Below, piece after piece: positions 20,704 to 33,184 of a stretch of DNA of 64,000 nucleotides. The stretch is taken from assembly GCF_011745365.1 (NCBI RefSeq), contig NW_024468916.1, forward strand, positions 1,347,630-1,411,629. The letters run 5' to 3'. A program made the position numbers and the translations under genes. The stretch's first letter is position 1. Each line of letters begins with the position of its first letter. Source of the DNA: Cryphonectria parasitica EP155 (taxonomy: Eukaryota > Ascomycota > Sordariomycetes > Diaporthales > Cryphonectriaceae). Below the pieces are notes generated by a model, which did not search any database, had not been told where the DNA came from, and worked only from the letters and a program-made list of their open reading frames with translations.

Positions 20704-21519
20704 TCACCGAGGCACCATCCCCCCATCCACAGCCCAAACCTTATTACTCACATACCCATTCGTAATCATAACCACAACCACCTCAGCCACCTCCTCGGCC
20801 TTCCCAAGCCGGCCCACAGGGATTTTTTTCCGCAGCTCCTCCTCCCCGCCCGGCAGCATCGCCGTCCCCGCCACCAGCGCCGGCGCCACCGCATTAAACG
20901 TCACCCCGCGCCCGGCATAAGACCCGGCCAGGGAGTGCATCATCCCGTGCAGCGCGGCCTTGGAGCTCGCATAGTGCGGGCCCACGACGCCCCCCGTCAG
21001 CGCCGCCACGCTCGACGTATAGATGACCCGCCCGAACCCGCCCGCCGCCATCCCCGGCGCCGCCAGCCGCGTCAGCTCGTACGTCGCCAGCGTGTTGACC
21101 CGCCACGTCTGCTCAAACGCCGCGCCGTCCACCGCCTCCAGCGAGCCTGCCTCGGGCCCCGCGAGCCCCAGGTGCGTTCCTGCGTTGGCGAAGAGCACGT
21201 TGATCGGGCTGGAGCTGTTACTACTGCTGCTGCTGCTGCTGCTGCTGTCTGTGCCGGCGGCGGCCTCAGCGGCCTGGTGGTATAGAGTGTGGGCGGCTTC
21301 TGTGGAGGCGAGGTCGGCCTGGAGCCAGACGACGCGGATGGTGGGGTCCAGGGCGTGGATCTGCTCGGTGAGGGATCGTGTGCGACTGCTGTCCGAGTTG
21401 TAGTGCAGGATGAGTGTCTTTACTTTATAGGGCGGGACGAGGGGTTGGGCGAGTCGGAGGGCGGTGGCTCTGCCGATGCCGCCGCTGGCACCTGTGATGA
21501 GGACAGTCAGGGCGTCCAT
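20704..21519 (-). CDS. Short-chain dehydrogenase/reductase, FabG-like
   Basis: Intronless 271-residue protein; the ATG at 21519 is chosen because it starts just before the cofactor motif. Classical SDR features seen: TGASGGIG (cofactor loop), LFANAGTHLG in place of NNAG, the catalytic Ser in VIYTSSVAALTG, YASSK (Tyr-x-x-x-Lys), and the C-terminal AEEVAEVVVVMITNGYVSNKVWAVDGG, which resembles 3-oxoacyl-ACP-reductase-like enzymes. The LHYNSDSSR segment after the second strand suggests NADP(H) use. A loop contains a Ser run encoded by a CTG/TGC-type repeat near 21219-21247 (plus strand), an expandable tract. The substrate cannot be predicted, and neighbours give no pathway context. Confidence 0.9.
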   Translation of the reverse strand: MDALTVLITGASGGIGRATALRLAQPLVPPYKVKTLILHYNSDSSRTRSLTEQIHALDPTIRVVWLQADLASTEAAHTLYHQAAEAAAGTDSSSSSSSSSNSSSPINVLFANAGTHLGLAGPEAGSLEAVDGAAFEQTWRVNTLATYELTRLAAPGMAAGGFGRVIYTSSVAALTGGVVGPHYASSKAALHGMMHSLAGSYAGRGVTFNAVAPALVAGTAMLPGGEEELRKKIPVGRLGKAEEVAEVVVVMITNGYVSNKVWAVDGGMVPR

Positions 21520-22082
21520 GCTCCAATTTAAATGGCGGACAAGGGCCCTTTTTTCTGTTGTGATACAAGGGAATGATTGTGATGAGAGATGTTGATTAAG
21601 GTTGAGGGTTGAGGGTTGAGGGTTGAGGTTGGAAGGTACTATCAATATTTGGTTGCGTCATATATCCTCAAAGCTGGAATGCAACCTTCACGCATGTGAG
21701 AAGCGGTTCTCTCCACAACCCATTGGTGCAAGCCAGTGCTTCTTTCCAATTTGTCTTAGTTGCCTAGAAACTAATAGGGAATGTCAAGGCAAAAGAGAAG
21801 AAAAGAAAGAAAAAAAAGAAACAAAACAAAACGGGTATAGAACCATGTATACTATATGAACAATCAAAAACCGTTCTCGGCATGGACTCGTGAACCCAAG
21901 AAATCTCCTCGCATCCAATACCCGTCTCCCTTACTCCGGGCCGCCTGGTCCAAAAAAAACAGGCCCAAAATGATCTCTCGATGCCCTGCCCCGCCGCCCT
22001 GTGCCAATCTGTAACCCAGCCAGATCCCCGTTTGTTTAAGAATATAAACCGAGAACGCGTGCACCGGCACTGTTTTCACCTC
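21520..22082. other. Intergenic region between SDR start and acuK stop
   Basis: About 560 bp. It holds a tandem GGTTGAG-type heptamer repeat (about 21600-21630) in the SDR 5' flank and an A/G-rich stretch at about 21790-21830. No gene seen. Confidence 0.6.
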
Positions 22083-24469
22083 TCATACCGCCAGACCGTG
22101 AGGTTGTTGATCAGGATAATAGCAAGGTAGAAACTATCTGCATGTTAATATCGTCGCTTTGTCTTGTCTGGGGTAATATGGTTGTTTTGGTGTTCGTGTT
22201 GGTGGTTTGGTGGTGGCGTGGGAAGAGAGGGGGTAAAGAAAAGAGAAACTCACATTGATAACGATCATCATCGGCATGTCAAAGGTGTCCCGGCGCACAA
22301 CCCAGCAGTAGGTACACTCCAGCTTGCCGCCCTTGGCAATTCTGGAGATGCCATGCTCGCCGTCGATTCTGGCGACCCTGTTGCTCAGGAACATGGTGCG
22401 TGGGTCCTTGGGGAGCGACTCGTGGACGCTCGAAGTGCTTGTCCCGTCAGCAGCGGCTGAAGTCTCGCGTGTTCGATACTTGAGCAGACGACACTTTCTT
22501 GTGACACTACTCCTGCTGTCGCTGAAGGCGAGATGGGCAAAGTCTTCGTAGAATTGGACCACGTCGTCATCATCCATGAGCTCCGCAATGAACAACGGGT
22601 TTCGCTCCGTGTCCGAGCTGGTGCCCTTCTCGGTCTGGCTGTTGAGGCTGTTGAGTTTTGGTGTCGTCAGGACCTCGGTGGCGGCACCTGAGGCTGTTGT
22701 GCTACCGCCGGTATTGTCATTCCTATTGGGCGCCTCCCCAAGGAGGACCTCTTTCGGCCATCCGGTCAGCGCTGTGAATTCTTTATTCACGGCAGCAATC
22801 TCGCCGGTCCGCCGACAGACAAGAGTGGGGCTGGACCCGTGGTCCATGAAGTCCTCGTACTCGAACATTGTACGCTGGAAGCACTTCTCCATGAAGACCA
22901 GGTCCGGCCGGCTCAATGTGCGCGTACACGACAGCAGGGCCGGGCGCACGCTCCCCAAGGCGCGGGCGACGCGCATCAGTTTGTCGCCGCTCGTGCGAAA
23001 CCGTCTCTGCAGGAAGGCGATGAGACGGTGGTAGCCCTGTACATATTGGAAAGGCTCCTTGACGTTCTCGTAGATACCAGAAGCATCCCGATGGCGTTTG
23101 CCGAGAAGAGACTGCGGAAATGTTTTGGGAATACTTGGTTTCTGTCTCGGACGATTCGGAGGCCCGAGGACTCGAGGTTCGGAGTTGTCAAAGGGCGTTG
23201 CCGTCTGTGAGCCGTCGAATCCGATGTTCTGGTTTGCGGGGCTCTCGTGATCGGTACTGGGACTTTGCTGGTTGTTTGGGCCTGTCGCGATGGCGTAAGC
23301 ATGAGGGAGACCGTGTTGGAGGTTGCCTTGGGTGTATAAGGGATTGCCGGATTGATCGATGGAGAGGATGTCGCCAATCAAACCGCCGTCAAACTGACCC
23401 ATACCATTACCGAATGCTCCGGCCGCGAAGTTGGCCTCGCCAGCACCTTGTTGAGAGAACGAGGCATCTCGTGGTGGCGTGTCGGCTGCGCCAGATGACA
23501 TGTGGTTCAGCATGCCGAACTCCATGGCACCGTACTGACTGCCAAAGTTCAGTCCCTCGAGGTTGAAGTTGTACAAGGCAGGATTACCAGGATCGAAGAA
23601 CGCAGGGCTCATGCCTGGTAATTCTCCTGACACCTGAGGGACGGTGAGGCCACTCATCGGAGGGGCATTCTGGAAGGTGGGCGAGGCAGGTGACTGCTGG
23701 CCGGGAAACGTCATCCCCTCGGATATGGAACCCAAGGCGCTCTGAGGTGAAAAGAGCGGGTATGTACTCGAGGCATTTGTTGGTGAGAAGAAGGTGCCGA
23801 CATTGGAAGACGCTTCAGAGCCTGTACTGGACGGGTGGCGTTGCTGTTGCACGCTGCCGCCGCCGTTATTGTTGCTGTTGTTATTGGACGACCGATTCTG
23901 TGAAGTGTTGGTGTTGGCGTTGTAGTTGGGACCCAAGACGGGCCCCAAGGCTTCCGGCGGCGCATCGTGAAGATATTTAGCCTTCTTGCGGACTCCATCT
24001 TGGCAATGCTCTGCGAGACCTCGCTTGATGCACCTCTGACATGGCCGCTCATCGCCTGCAGAGCGTATTAGTCTCGTACAATATCGGGACGTGTGAAAGG
24101 GGGGGGGGGGGGCTCTTGAAGACATGTTTTCCTCTTCGAGCCATAAAGCGTCTGGAACGAGGGGTAATCTCAGGGCTAAATCTGTATCATAGAAAAGATC
24201 AAATGTCATGGCATACCGCAAGTCAAGTGTGCCCTCTGGCAGGCGAAGCATGCCCTACGGGCCTTCTTCCTCCTTGGGCGCATAGGGTCCTTGGGGTCAT
24301 ACTTCTTCTTGCCCTCGCCGTCAGCACCACGCTCTCTTTTGATAGTATGGTCGGGCATCTTGTCGTCGTCCTGAACTGAGGCGTCGTTGTCGTTATCGTC
24401 GTACTCAGGCTCGTTCTCAGACATAGCATCTGAGACCTCACCCCCGTTGGAATCGACCTCGTCTGGCAT
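22083..24469 (-). CDS. acuK: Zn2Cys6-PAS transcription activator of gluconeogenesis (AcuK/ERT1 family)
   Basis: Three exons on the minus strand (24469-24217, 24055-22254, 22133-22083) give 701 residues. AcuK/ERT1 proteins are nuclear regulators that activate gluconeogenic genes (PEP carboxykinase, fructose-bisphosphatase) during growth on non-fermentable carbon. Seen: an acidic N-terminus, basic KKARRA, then the Zn2Cys6 cluster [29 protein letters not shown] (residues 74-102) with the family-typical RKKAKYLHD after it; a long Asn/Gln/Ser-rich middle; a PAS-like region (about 485-620, including [22 protein letters not shown]); and the conserved end PMMIVIN-FLPC. The last 17 residues come from a small third exon whose acceptor is the second of two AGs. 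Intron 1 interrupts the zinc cluster and carries a 14-nt homopolymer. An inserted Ser/Thr/Gly loop lies within the PAS region. Confidence 0.9.
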
Positions 24470-24484
24470 TGTGTACCAGCCAAC

Positions 24485-24564
<80 letters not shown>

Positions 24565-24566
24565 GT
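24485..24566. repeat. Compound (TA)n-(TG)n microsatellite
   Basis: Alternating TA for about 40 bp runs directly into TG/TATG repeats, starting about 15 bp upstream of the acuK ATG. Alternating purine-pyrimidine sequence of this kind can adopt Z-DNA or cruciform forms. Confidence 0.95.
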
Positions 24567-27500
24567 GTGTGTTGGTGTGTGTGCGTATGTGCGTATGTGC
24601 GTGCGCGTGTGTGCAGACGTGGATGGGTATGAATGGGCCGAGGTGGGTGCTCGTAATGACGGCACGGCAATGCAAGTCCACCGACCTCCCCCTTTTGCGA
24701 AACCAGACACAGTCTACTTGTCCAAGTTGTATCAGGTCGTCTTCTAGGATAGGGCAGGATGTGCTCGACTCCTGCAGTAATGCCTTAGTAGTTGTACCAC
24801 GCCAGGGATCAGCTGCGGCCGCAGAGAGAGCGGGCGCTATCGCAGGACCTGACCTTGCAGTAGCCTCTTTTTTCTCTCCCGCTCTTTCTCTCTTCTCGCT
24901 CCCTCCTTTTGTCTCCTTGTCTTCTGCTTTCACTTGCAGGTATTGTAGATGTACCCAGTATTATATGGTACGTACAGAGGGATCGTCGGCACGTTGACGG
25001 CGATATGTCGCAACCCCAGGAGGAGGTGGGGGTCCCAGTTTTGTTCTGCCCTTGCGAGGGAACCTTGTTCTCCTGCTGTGGAATGTGAACATGTAGAGCG
25101 CGACTCCCTCTGTGCGCATCCGCAATATGGGGAGTGGGCCGTTTCCGGGGCTTCTCGAAAGAACCTGAGGGCCTCTTGCCTATCACGGCGTGGAAAAGCT
25201 GAAGCGCCAGGCGGGCCAGATGCACAAGGACAGCGCAGGCACTCGTATTCTCCGCGAGCCACTATCGCGACTAGGGCTGGCTCTCCAATGGGCTCACCGG
25301 TTGGTAAAAAGAGGCGTTCCTGTGTCACCGCTCACCGTGTTCGCGCACTGGAGGGTTGGGGGGGGGGTGGCGGGGGGGTCGGTCGACACGGTAGGGGTGC
25401 AGACGAACAAGGAGCCAGACAGGAGAACCGTCCGTTTCGATGTGTCTGGGGTTGCCTTGGAGCCGTGATCGCGGTCGGCGGTCTCGTAACGGTCGTCGCA
25501 GTCGCCTCACAGTCGTAGTCGCAGTCGCAGCTGTGCTGAGAGTTGGTGATTTGCGACTAGCCACAGGAAAGCAGGCACAGGCTGCGCAGGGTGGGGCACA
25601 CGGCAGGTACACAGGCGCAGCCGTGCAGGATGCCGCTGTTACTTCTGCTGATCTTGGCAGTACAGGATTGGGACGAGACGTGGTCGACGAGGAGGAGGTT
25701 GGTGGTGTGAGGCGTACGATGATGTCGATATAGGAGGGGAGGGGAGGGTCTCTCCTGCAGTAACCCGTCGAACTGTAGTTGGGCAGGGTTGCATATGGCA
25801 GCAAGCTCAGGGCATCATAAGTGCCAAGAAGATCAGAGTCTATTGGTCGGCACCTTTGTTCCCAAGTTCAGAAGGAGTCGGAGGGCCGATGTCGACGTCG
25901 AGGGCGATGTCGCTCGCGGCAGGTGCAATACGAGCTAGTCCAGGTCCTCGCTTGCCCAAGACATTTTCCAATATCGCACGTGGTTCCAATTGATCCCTTC
26001 TCTTTCTCTCTGGCCCGTCTCTCAATCCATGATCTGTGAGGTGATGGGTGATCTGCGCCAGATCTTTGCTTGTCTCCTCGGGTTGTCGTTTGTGGGTTGT
26101 AGTGGTGGTGCGGCGTCGTAGCCTCGGCCAGAATGGGAGGAGGAGTTGTTGGAGAACTGCTACACCACTGTACAGTTTGCGACCGATTTTCTTCAGCTGC
26201 CAGGGGTGTGTGGGGGGAGGGAGGAGAGTAACAAAAGTCGCTCGCCCGGATACTGGGAATTTTGGGCGGCGGGTCCCCCCGCTGTCCATTCCGCACTGAG
26301 GAGTGGAGAAATAGACCTTCAGCAGGCTGAGAGGGCAGGAGGGGCACCGAGGTGTGGGGGGGGGGGGGGTTGTTGCTCTGTTCTGCGCTAAAACAAAAGC
26401 CCCAGCCCAAGGCAAGGGCCATGACAGGGGTGTGGGGAGGTCTTGCTTTGAGAGCTAGCTCTGAAGTACCCTTTCCCCAGAGCCTTTAAACTAATGCAGC
26501 ATTTCAATGTTTCTCGTCCCGTCCTGCACTCTTTGCATACACAGCCGCTGCAACCAAACACGAGGTCCAAGTCACTGGGACGTCTCTCATCGATCACCCT
26601 CCCTTTTCCCTCCTCCACAACATCGTCATCAGAAGGGCCGGAATGACAGACAATATTATGCAGGAGAGCTCGGTGGCGTCTCGCCGTCCTACACTGAGGT
26701 GCTATCCTTATTCGTTTATGGGATCCTGGGGCTGATGCAAATTTTGACTTGTCCTTGATTATCTGAATACTTGTCGTGTACTTTGCAACCTGCACGGTCA
26801 TGGTGCTGCACAGTACCCTGGATGCAATGGTAGGGTATCGGTCCCGAGCTCACCTGTGTACCCCTCTTCTATGCTCTTACCCTGAGGTTTATCAGCGGGT
26901 TGTGTTTTTCCCACGCAAGCCACGGCTGCTTCAAAGCTGGACGAAGGGCACCAACCAACCTCTCCCATCCTTGTCCTATCTATAGAATTCTTGCATCCTG
27001 ACAGATACTACTACTACAACTACTACTACTACTACTATATAGTACGTGGGTTAGGTAGCATGTTGTCTACAGCTGTGTCCACTAAGAGAACCCGCACAGG
27101 ATCCATGATGCCTTCTCTCCTGGACTGCAACGCCCTCTCACGCTTCGAACGAGGTTTCATGACCACTAACGGCCAAGGCTGAAAAGAAAGTCTCATCATC
27201 CCGGAAATTCAGCAGCCTATGTGCCTGTGTCAGCACCCAATTCCGTCACCACCCATCCCCGCCCCCCCCCTCCCACCTCCTCTTACACCCTGTAGCCGCT
27301 CAGTGCCGCCTCATCTGGATCATGCAAGGAGCCTCACACAACATGTCAATAGATCACGGAGACCGGCATAGGTTGCCACTCGAGAAAGCAAGGATTGCAA
27401 CACACAAGCTGCCCAACCCATGATTCAGGTTGACTACTCTCTACCACCCTCCATGATTCCCTCATCCCGTCCCTTGCCTGCCCTACCCACCGACCAACCA

Positions 27501-28246
27501 GCCCACTGCGTCTAAGCATACTATTGCCCTCTGCGCACTATTCCCGAATAGATGTTGCAATCCAGCCTGCCATTCACAGCTCAAAAGAGTGCAGCACAGC
27601 GAGCGGGACCTCGTATCCACCGGCCACCAGTAAAAGAAGAGGGGTGGTGGGGTGGGCGGTCTCCCTGAAACGGCAGGAGATCTGGGCAACGCACGTGGAC
27701 GGAGGTGGAGGGAGATGACGCCTCACTTGCATCCCGTACGGTAAGGAGATCCGAACCAAGATAGAGGAGGGAGGCATCCCTCGTCCATTCGCAGGTGTCC
27801 TTTTCTAAGGGGGATGGGGGGACCGTGCTTGTCGGAGAGAATGTCCAAGGCAGGGTCGGCGGCAGATCGATCATGTCGCGGGTGACCGGATTCACTTGTC
27901 ATTTGCTTCTTCCTTCTTTCTTGTCCTTTCCCCAGGAACGCTCTCAGACTAGAAAGAGAGACAGATGGGGGGCTTGTGATCCCTCTCTTCCCGGCTACAC
28001 GACAGGGCAAATGCATGCATGTCTCTCTTCTCAGGACAATGTGCCAGAAAAGAGTAGCCAAAGGACGCTAGGAGGTCGTGACCAAAAACTGGTTTCCACT
28101 TGGAGAGGACTTCTCATGATGTTCGTCATCGCTGACTCGAGGGCGCCAAGCCCAGACGGCCGGAAAGACGGTCACGTAGAGCAGTACTGCTACGCATTGT
28201 GTCCACTTCTCGACATCCTCTTTATTAGCCATGCTATGGATGTGTG

Positions 28247-28303
28247 GGTGTGTGTGGGGGTGGGTGTGTGTGTGTGTATGTGTGTTGTGCCCCCCCCCCC
28301 CCC
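28247..28303. repeat. (GT)n microsatellite adjoining C14 tract
   Basis: Imperfect GT repeats (28247-28289) end in a 14-nt C run (28290-28303), about 200 bp past the stop codon of the minus-strand MFS gene. Confidence 0.9.
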
Positions 28304-28508
28304 TCCGAGGTGAGAAGAGTATTGTCGAGGAACCCAACTGCTCGAGGCAGTTGAATACTCTTGATAATAACAGTAGTATTGAAAACTGTTTTGTGAGAGG
28401 GTATCTATCTTAAAACATCGCTCATGTAGCTCTTGACCATGCATGGAATATCCCACCCGAAAGCACACACGATACACTCATGTCTCAAGAGATAGCCCTT
28501 GGATTAAT

Positions 28509-31500
28509 TTACGCGGCCGTCGCCATCCGCGAATGAGCGCGGATCCTCTTGCCAAACTTGAAGAAGAGCACAGGGAACGGCAACATGGCCGCCGTCAGGA
28601 AGGCCAGCAGGGAAGTCGCCCACTAGTTTTACCAACGTATCATTGTGTCAGCAGAACATTGCGCACGGTTTCCCTGCTGATATGGACGGATTGGGGGTTT
28701 ATTCACTCACCTGGTCGCCCAGTTTTTCGTACATTTGCGTGCCGAACAAGGGGAACGCAGCTAGTAAGGCAAAGATCGTCAGCTGGATGTGTTTCATTGC
28801 AGGGAGAGAGGGGGAGAAAAGGGAGGGGGAACAGAAAAGAGATGAGGAAGATGTCGTCTGTTGACTGGACGGCCGCCGCCTTCCCGTGCCCAGCTGAACG
28901 GGACACGAGTCAAGGCAACCCCGTGCCGCAGAGCACGTAGCGTGGGCCTGCAGGGGAGAAGATCAAAATATAAAAATAAATCGGATGTGAGAGAAAATGA
29001 AGCGTATTGGTAAAAACTGACCTGCAAATAGACACCTCGTGAATGCATTAGCGGCCAGACTGCTAGCGGCATACACAGGGTACGTCTCGACCTGAATGGT
29101 ATGTTAGCAAAGAAGTAGGCAAAAAGAAAACTCGTACTCGGGCCAATAGATTTCAGCTGCGCTCTCCCGGGATGAAGCCTTTTTGGTAGTTGGGCATTGT
29201 TCCACGATGTTGTTATGTGGAGCCTCAACAGCAGTGTGCAGAAACACATACACATACACATACACAGAGAGGTTTCTCTGGTGAGGCTGGATCGGGGTTG
29301 CACAGGGACGTGTGGGCCGCAGCAGTAGTAGATTGAGATAGATGATGGGGTGAAAAAGATGGAAGTAAGTGGACAAGGAGAAGGACTTACCAGGTATGTG
29401 AACGTGCCGGAGAAACTCAGGATCACCTGTAAGACAAGAAACAAGGCCAGTCAACTGCAGTGTCCCGGATAGTATCATATGCAACGTGCGAGATCTTCAA
29501 AGACAGACAGAGAGAGGGAAGGGTTGGGGGGGGGGGGGGGGAGGCAGGCAGGCGATGAGACAAGTCTCATGTGGAGGAGAATAATGCGACCATACTGGGT
29601 CCGCCCTGGTCGAACTTATTGCTGTCTGCTGAAGGATGGGTCTGCTTTGTGTCAAGGTCGCACTGCTTTTTTTTTTTTTTTTGTGACACTAGGAACATGA
29701 GGCGACCGAGGCGGACGGTGATTCACTGAAAGGGGAGGGGAAGGCATCATGTTAGAGAGAGAAAGAGAGAAGTGCTCTCGAGTGTGCACAGGGACGAAAG
29801 GGCCAGTCCAGTCCAGTCCTATCCTGTCCATGAGCCAAGGCGATCGGGAGTTGGATGCAAGCATTGCCAGTCGCTGAAAACCTCGTCGCTCTGTCGCTCC
29901 CAGCCTCTTTCTCTCTTTCTCTCTCTCACCTTCTTGCCAATGTCACAGGGTCTGAAAAAGGAGAGAGGAGGAGGAAAGCAACACAGCACTTACCCCTAGT
30001 CCAAATATACCAGATCCAATAATCGGCAAGATCCAGTGTAGCCAAGAAAATGTCGTCCATGCAAACCAAAATAGTCCCACTGTCACAAACACAGAGCCAA
30101 CAATGACAGCCGGCAGCCTAAACTCGGGCTCGATCTTGCCGCCGTTCCTCTCGACGAGCCTCCTACGGACGTCCATCCAGAGGCCGCTCGTCAGCGAAGC
30201 TATGAGCATGCCAAACAGCATACCCAGGAAGGTCAGACCCGTCTGCCAGAGGTTGAAGCCAAAGGCTCCCTCGAAGACGAAGGGGAAAGCGCCGAAGAAC
30301 AGGTACAGGATCCCGAGGAGGATGGCCGAGTAAAGGTCGAGGATCAGTGCCATGGGCTCGAAAATGAGGATCTGGAAGGGCCGGAGGAGGGAGTAACCCA
30401 CGGTGCGAATCATGGACTTGTTGGACTTCTCGATGGGAGCCTTCCAGCGGTCATCGCCGGTTTCTTTGCGGATGTGCATGGCCTTCTTTCGCAGGATAAC
30501 CGGATCTGTGTGTTGATGGGATGGTTGAATTAGCCAAAGCCGGTCCACAGACACCTCCTCATGAGCTCAGAGGGTATTTGAAAAGAAAGAAAAAAGAGAA
30601 AGAAGAAGAAAACTTACGGTACGTCTCTGGCACGAAGAAGAAGATGGCCAGGAACATGCAAGACGCCCAGATGATCATAACATAGTGCGTCCACCGCCAG
30701 TTCACATTCGAGTTGATGAAACCACCCATCAAAGGCCCGACACAAGGGCCTAGGAACGGCGCAGCGGTGAATAACGTCAAGGGGTGATGCATCTTGTCCG
30801 GGGCGAACAGATCGCTGACGGTGCCGCCGCTCACGCTGAGAAAGGCGCTCCCCGACAGGCCCTGGAAGAAGCGGGCGATGATGACGGTTTGGATATTCCT
30901 CGACACGGCGCACGGGATGATCCAGATGGTGAAGACGGCAAAGGCGGCCAGGTAGATAGGCCGCCGCCCGTAGAACTCAGAGAGGGGACTCCACATGGGT
31001 CCCAGGGCGATGCCCAGCACGAACGTCGACAGGCCCAGCGTGGCCACGATGTGGCTGCAGCCGAACTCCGCATCCATCTGGGTGTATGTCGGCGTGTAGA
31101 TGGACGAGGCGCAGGTCACGCAGAAGCTCCCTGCGGACGCGAGCGTCACGATCATCCACTTGCGCGGCGTGCCTCTGTTGCGCGGGTTCCATGGGTCGGC
31201 AGTGCCGCCCTCGAAGGTGACCTCGAACTCGTCCCTCTCCTTCTTGTTCCTCTTCTCCCGCTGAGCCTCTGGATCCGAGGAGGAGGATGCGCCCTCCTCG
31301 TCATCCTCCTCGTCTTCCGCATCGTTGACATCGTCGCACCCGTAGCCGTTCTGAGAACGCATCTGTGACAGAGACCGCATGGACCTCGAAGACCTTTTGG
31401 AACGGATGCGTGCGATTGAGTCTGTCGGGTTGGAGGCTGCTGTGGCAACCCGAATGGATTCGTACTGGGCCTCCTCGTCCTGCCCATCCTGCTGCTGCTT

Positions 31501-31656
31501 CTGCTGGTTCAATCCCTCGCTCTCCATTGTGACCCCTATCCCTTCTGTTGAGCTGCTGTCATCGGTTGCCTTCTCACGGGCAGTCGAGGACGTGTTGTGT
31601 CGGTCCGGGCTTACACGCTCAGCGGCCATCCGAGCGTCCTCCTTCTCGTCAGACAT
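28509..31656 (-). CDS. DHA1-family MFS transporter (TPO1/FLR1-like drug or polyamine:H+ antiporter)
   Basis: Six exons on the minus strand (31656-30618, 30505-29994, 29426-29391, 29091-29022, 28760-28711, 28622-28509) join in phase to 606 residues with 12 predicted membrane segments. Seen: an acidic, Ser-rich cytoplasmic N-terminus of about 165 residues (not conserved in length); the DHA1 marker DPWNPRN before TM1; STFVLGIALGPMWSPLSEFYGRRPIY (motif A); FLGPCVGPLMGGF (motif C of antiporters); ETYHPVILRKKA formed across the first splice; SLLRPFQILIFEP; and the C-terminal GTFTYLVETYPVYAASSLAANAFTR and LFGTQMYEKLGDQWATSLLAFL, built from four small exons. Introns reach 261, 299 and 567 nt, unusually long for this window. 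The substrate is unknown. Confidence 0.9.
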
Positions 31657-33184
31657 TCCGTAGTCTGTCTCACCTAAGACCACTATAAGGGGGAAAGACG
31701 GTGAGATCGGACAGAATGTAGAGTCTCCTAGTCAGTGAGCAGAATTGTATGTTGATATTCAAGTCTTTAAACCCCAAATTGCCGCTGAAACCCGCGCAAT
31801 TATGACCACTCAGTAATCAAACCACCTGGGATGATAAGTGAGATGAGTGTGGCAGTCAACCTCCTCCTATTTGCGGGTGTGATATTGGTGGGACTGGGAG
31901 AAGAAGAAAAGTCGTCAAAGGACGATGAAATCAGTGTGCCAGTGGGAAAGAATGCGTCTTGCATGCAATGTGAAAGTGCACCAATTACAACGAATTGCTC
32001 AAAGGCTGGCAAGAACTGCCGACACTTTGTTTCTTTTCAGGAGAATTGACACCACAAAGTTTTTGATATATATCGGGTGGGGGGTTTTTCTTCTTCTTGG
32101 TGGTGGTTTTTCATTTAATTTCTCCTCCGGCTTTGTTCGATGATAAGGCCGAGCCCTGCGGATCCTTTCAAAAAGAACCGTTCCGGAACAGGGCCATCGT
32201 GGTGGCGGAACCAACGAGACCCACGGAAATAATTATTACCAAGAAAGAGGGGCACTTTTTTTGCAGGTATGGCCTGCTGGTTCCTAGCAGGGATTACTGT
32301 CGCCCCAACCCGCGCCCGCGAGGAAGAGCGGGTCCTCACGGGATTGGTGGGGATCAAATCTGAATTCGTCAGCAACCTGCAGAATGCAGGACAACTCTGT
32401 CCCTGCTAAGATAGATCATTTACGTCTTTTTTTTGGGTTTTTTTTTTGTGGTGACTGTGCAAGCTTTGCGGGGGAAAGAAGTGCCAAAGAGTGGGGAGAG
32501 GAGGGTGTTATGGCAGCCATCAGTGTAGTGTTCCTGGCTAAAAGGACGGTGTATGCTGTACTGCTGTCATGTTGGATTAGTGAGGATGTCAACCGCGAGC
32601 GAAAGCGCGAATGGGCCCTGGAACCCTGCTGAGGTTCAAACCTTGACCCACGCCCCTCCTCGCCTGCGGAGGTTTCTACCAAAGTCCAGCGGAAGAGATC
32701 CGGGGTTTAGTATCCTCCGCTGCTTGTGACGGAGTTGTGTGGGCAACGATATCATCAACCCAGGCACCATAGATTCTTCTAAAAGCCTGTTCACATTAAG
32801 AAGAATCTATCTCCACCACAAGAAGGACAGATGCCCGCATTTTTTAAATAAATAAAAACCCCTGCTGAGACACCGTTCTCCTGTCGGATTTTGTCAAGAC
32901 GGCACCGGCCCTGTTGTTGTAAAATATGTACGCTGGCCCGGAGCATTAGTAATGCTACGAGCTCTCCCCTCATGTCATTTTTCGCAAGAGCCGCTGTTCT
33001 CTCCAAGACCGTCTCAACGGCCGATCCATATGTTGCAGTGGATGGCACTTATACAAAAGGGCACCTTCACAAGCACATGCACATGCAAAGTCCAAACAGG
33101 GAAGACCATTCTGCCCACCACCAGCAAGGACTTCTCAGATACCCCCAGCTATAACAAAAAATCAAATCTGTATTGCGTACTCAT

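Larger units (their letters stand above)
24470..28508. other. Long gene-free region upstream of acuK
   Basis: About 4 kb lies between the acuK start and the 3' end of the MFS gene. ORFs on either strand are low-complexity (Ser/Pro/Arg-rich) and have no domain. Visible contents: the TA/TG microsatellite (24485-24566), a CAGTCG-type short repeat at about 25490-25535, a G14 tract (26356-26369), a CTA triplet repeat at 27008-27036, a C9 tract at 27262-27270, and (GT)n plus C14 at about 28247-28303. It probably includes a long acuK promoter and 5' leader. Confidence 0.55.

Noticed and set aside
24206..24933. Minus-strand ORFs with Thr-His and Tyr-Ile repeats overlapping the acuK 5' end
   Set aside because: They are products of the TA/TG microsatellite in other frames; the real acuK exon 1 lies in the frame with the Zn2Cys6 cysteines.
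25840..26422. Two overlapping minus-strand ORFs of about 190 residues upstream of acuK
   Set aside because: Pro/Arg/Ser-rich shadow translations of a GC-rich, homopolymer-containing region in two frames; no family features.
8935..31656. A biosynthetic gene cluster joining the terpene synthase, SDR and MFS transporter
   Set aside because: The genes are 10-20 kb apart with housekeeping genes (thymidylate synthase, FMN1, acuK) in between and no P450 or cluster regulator nearby.
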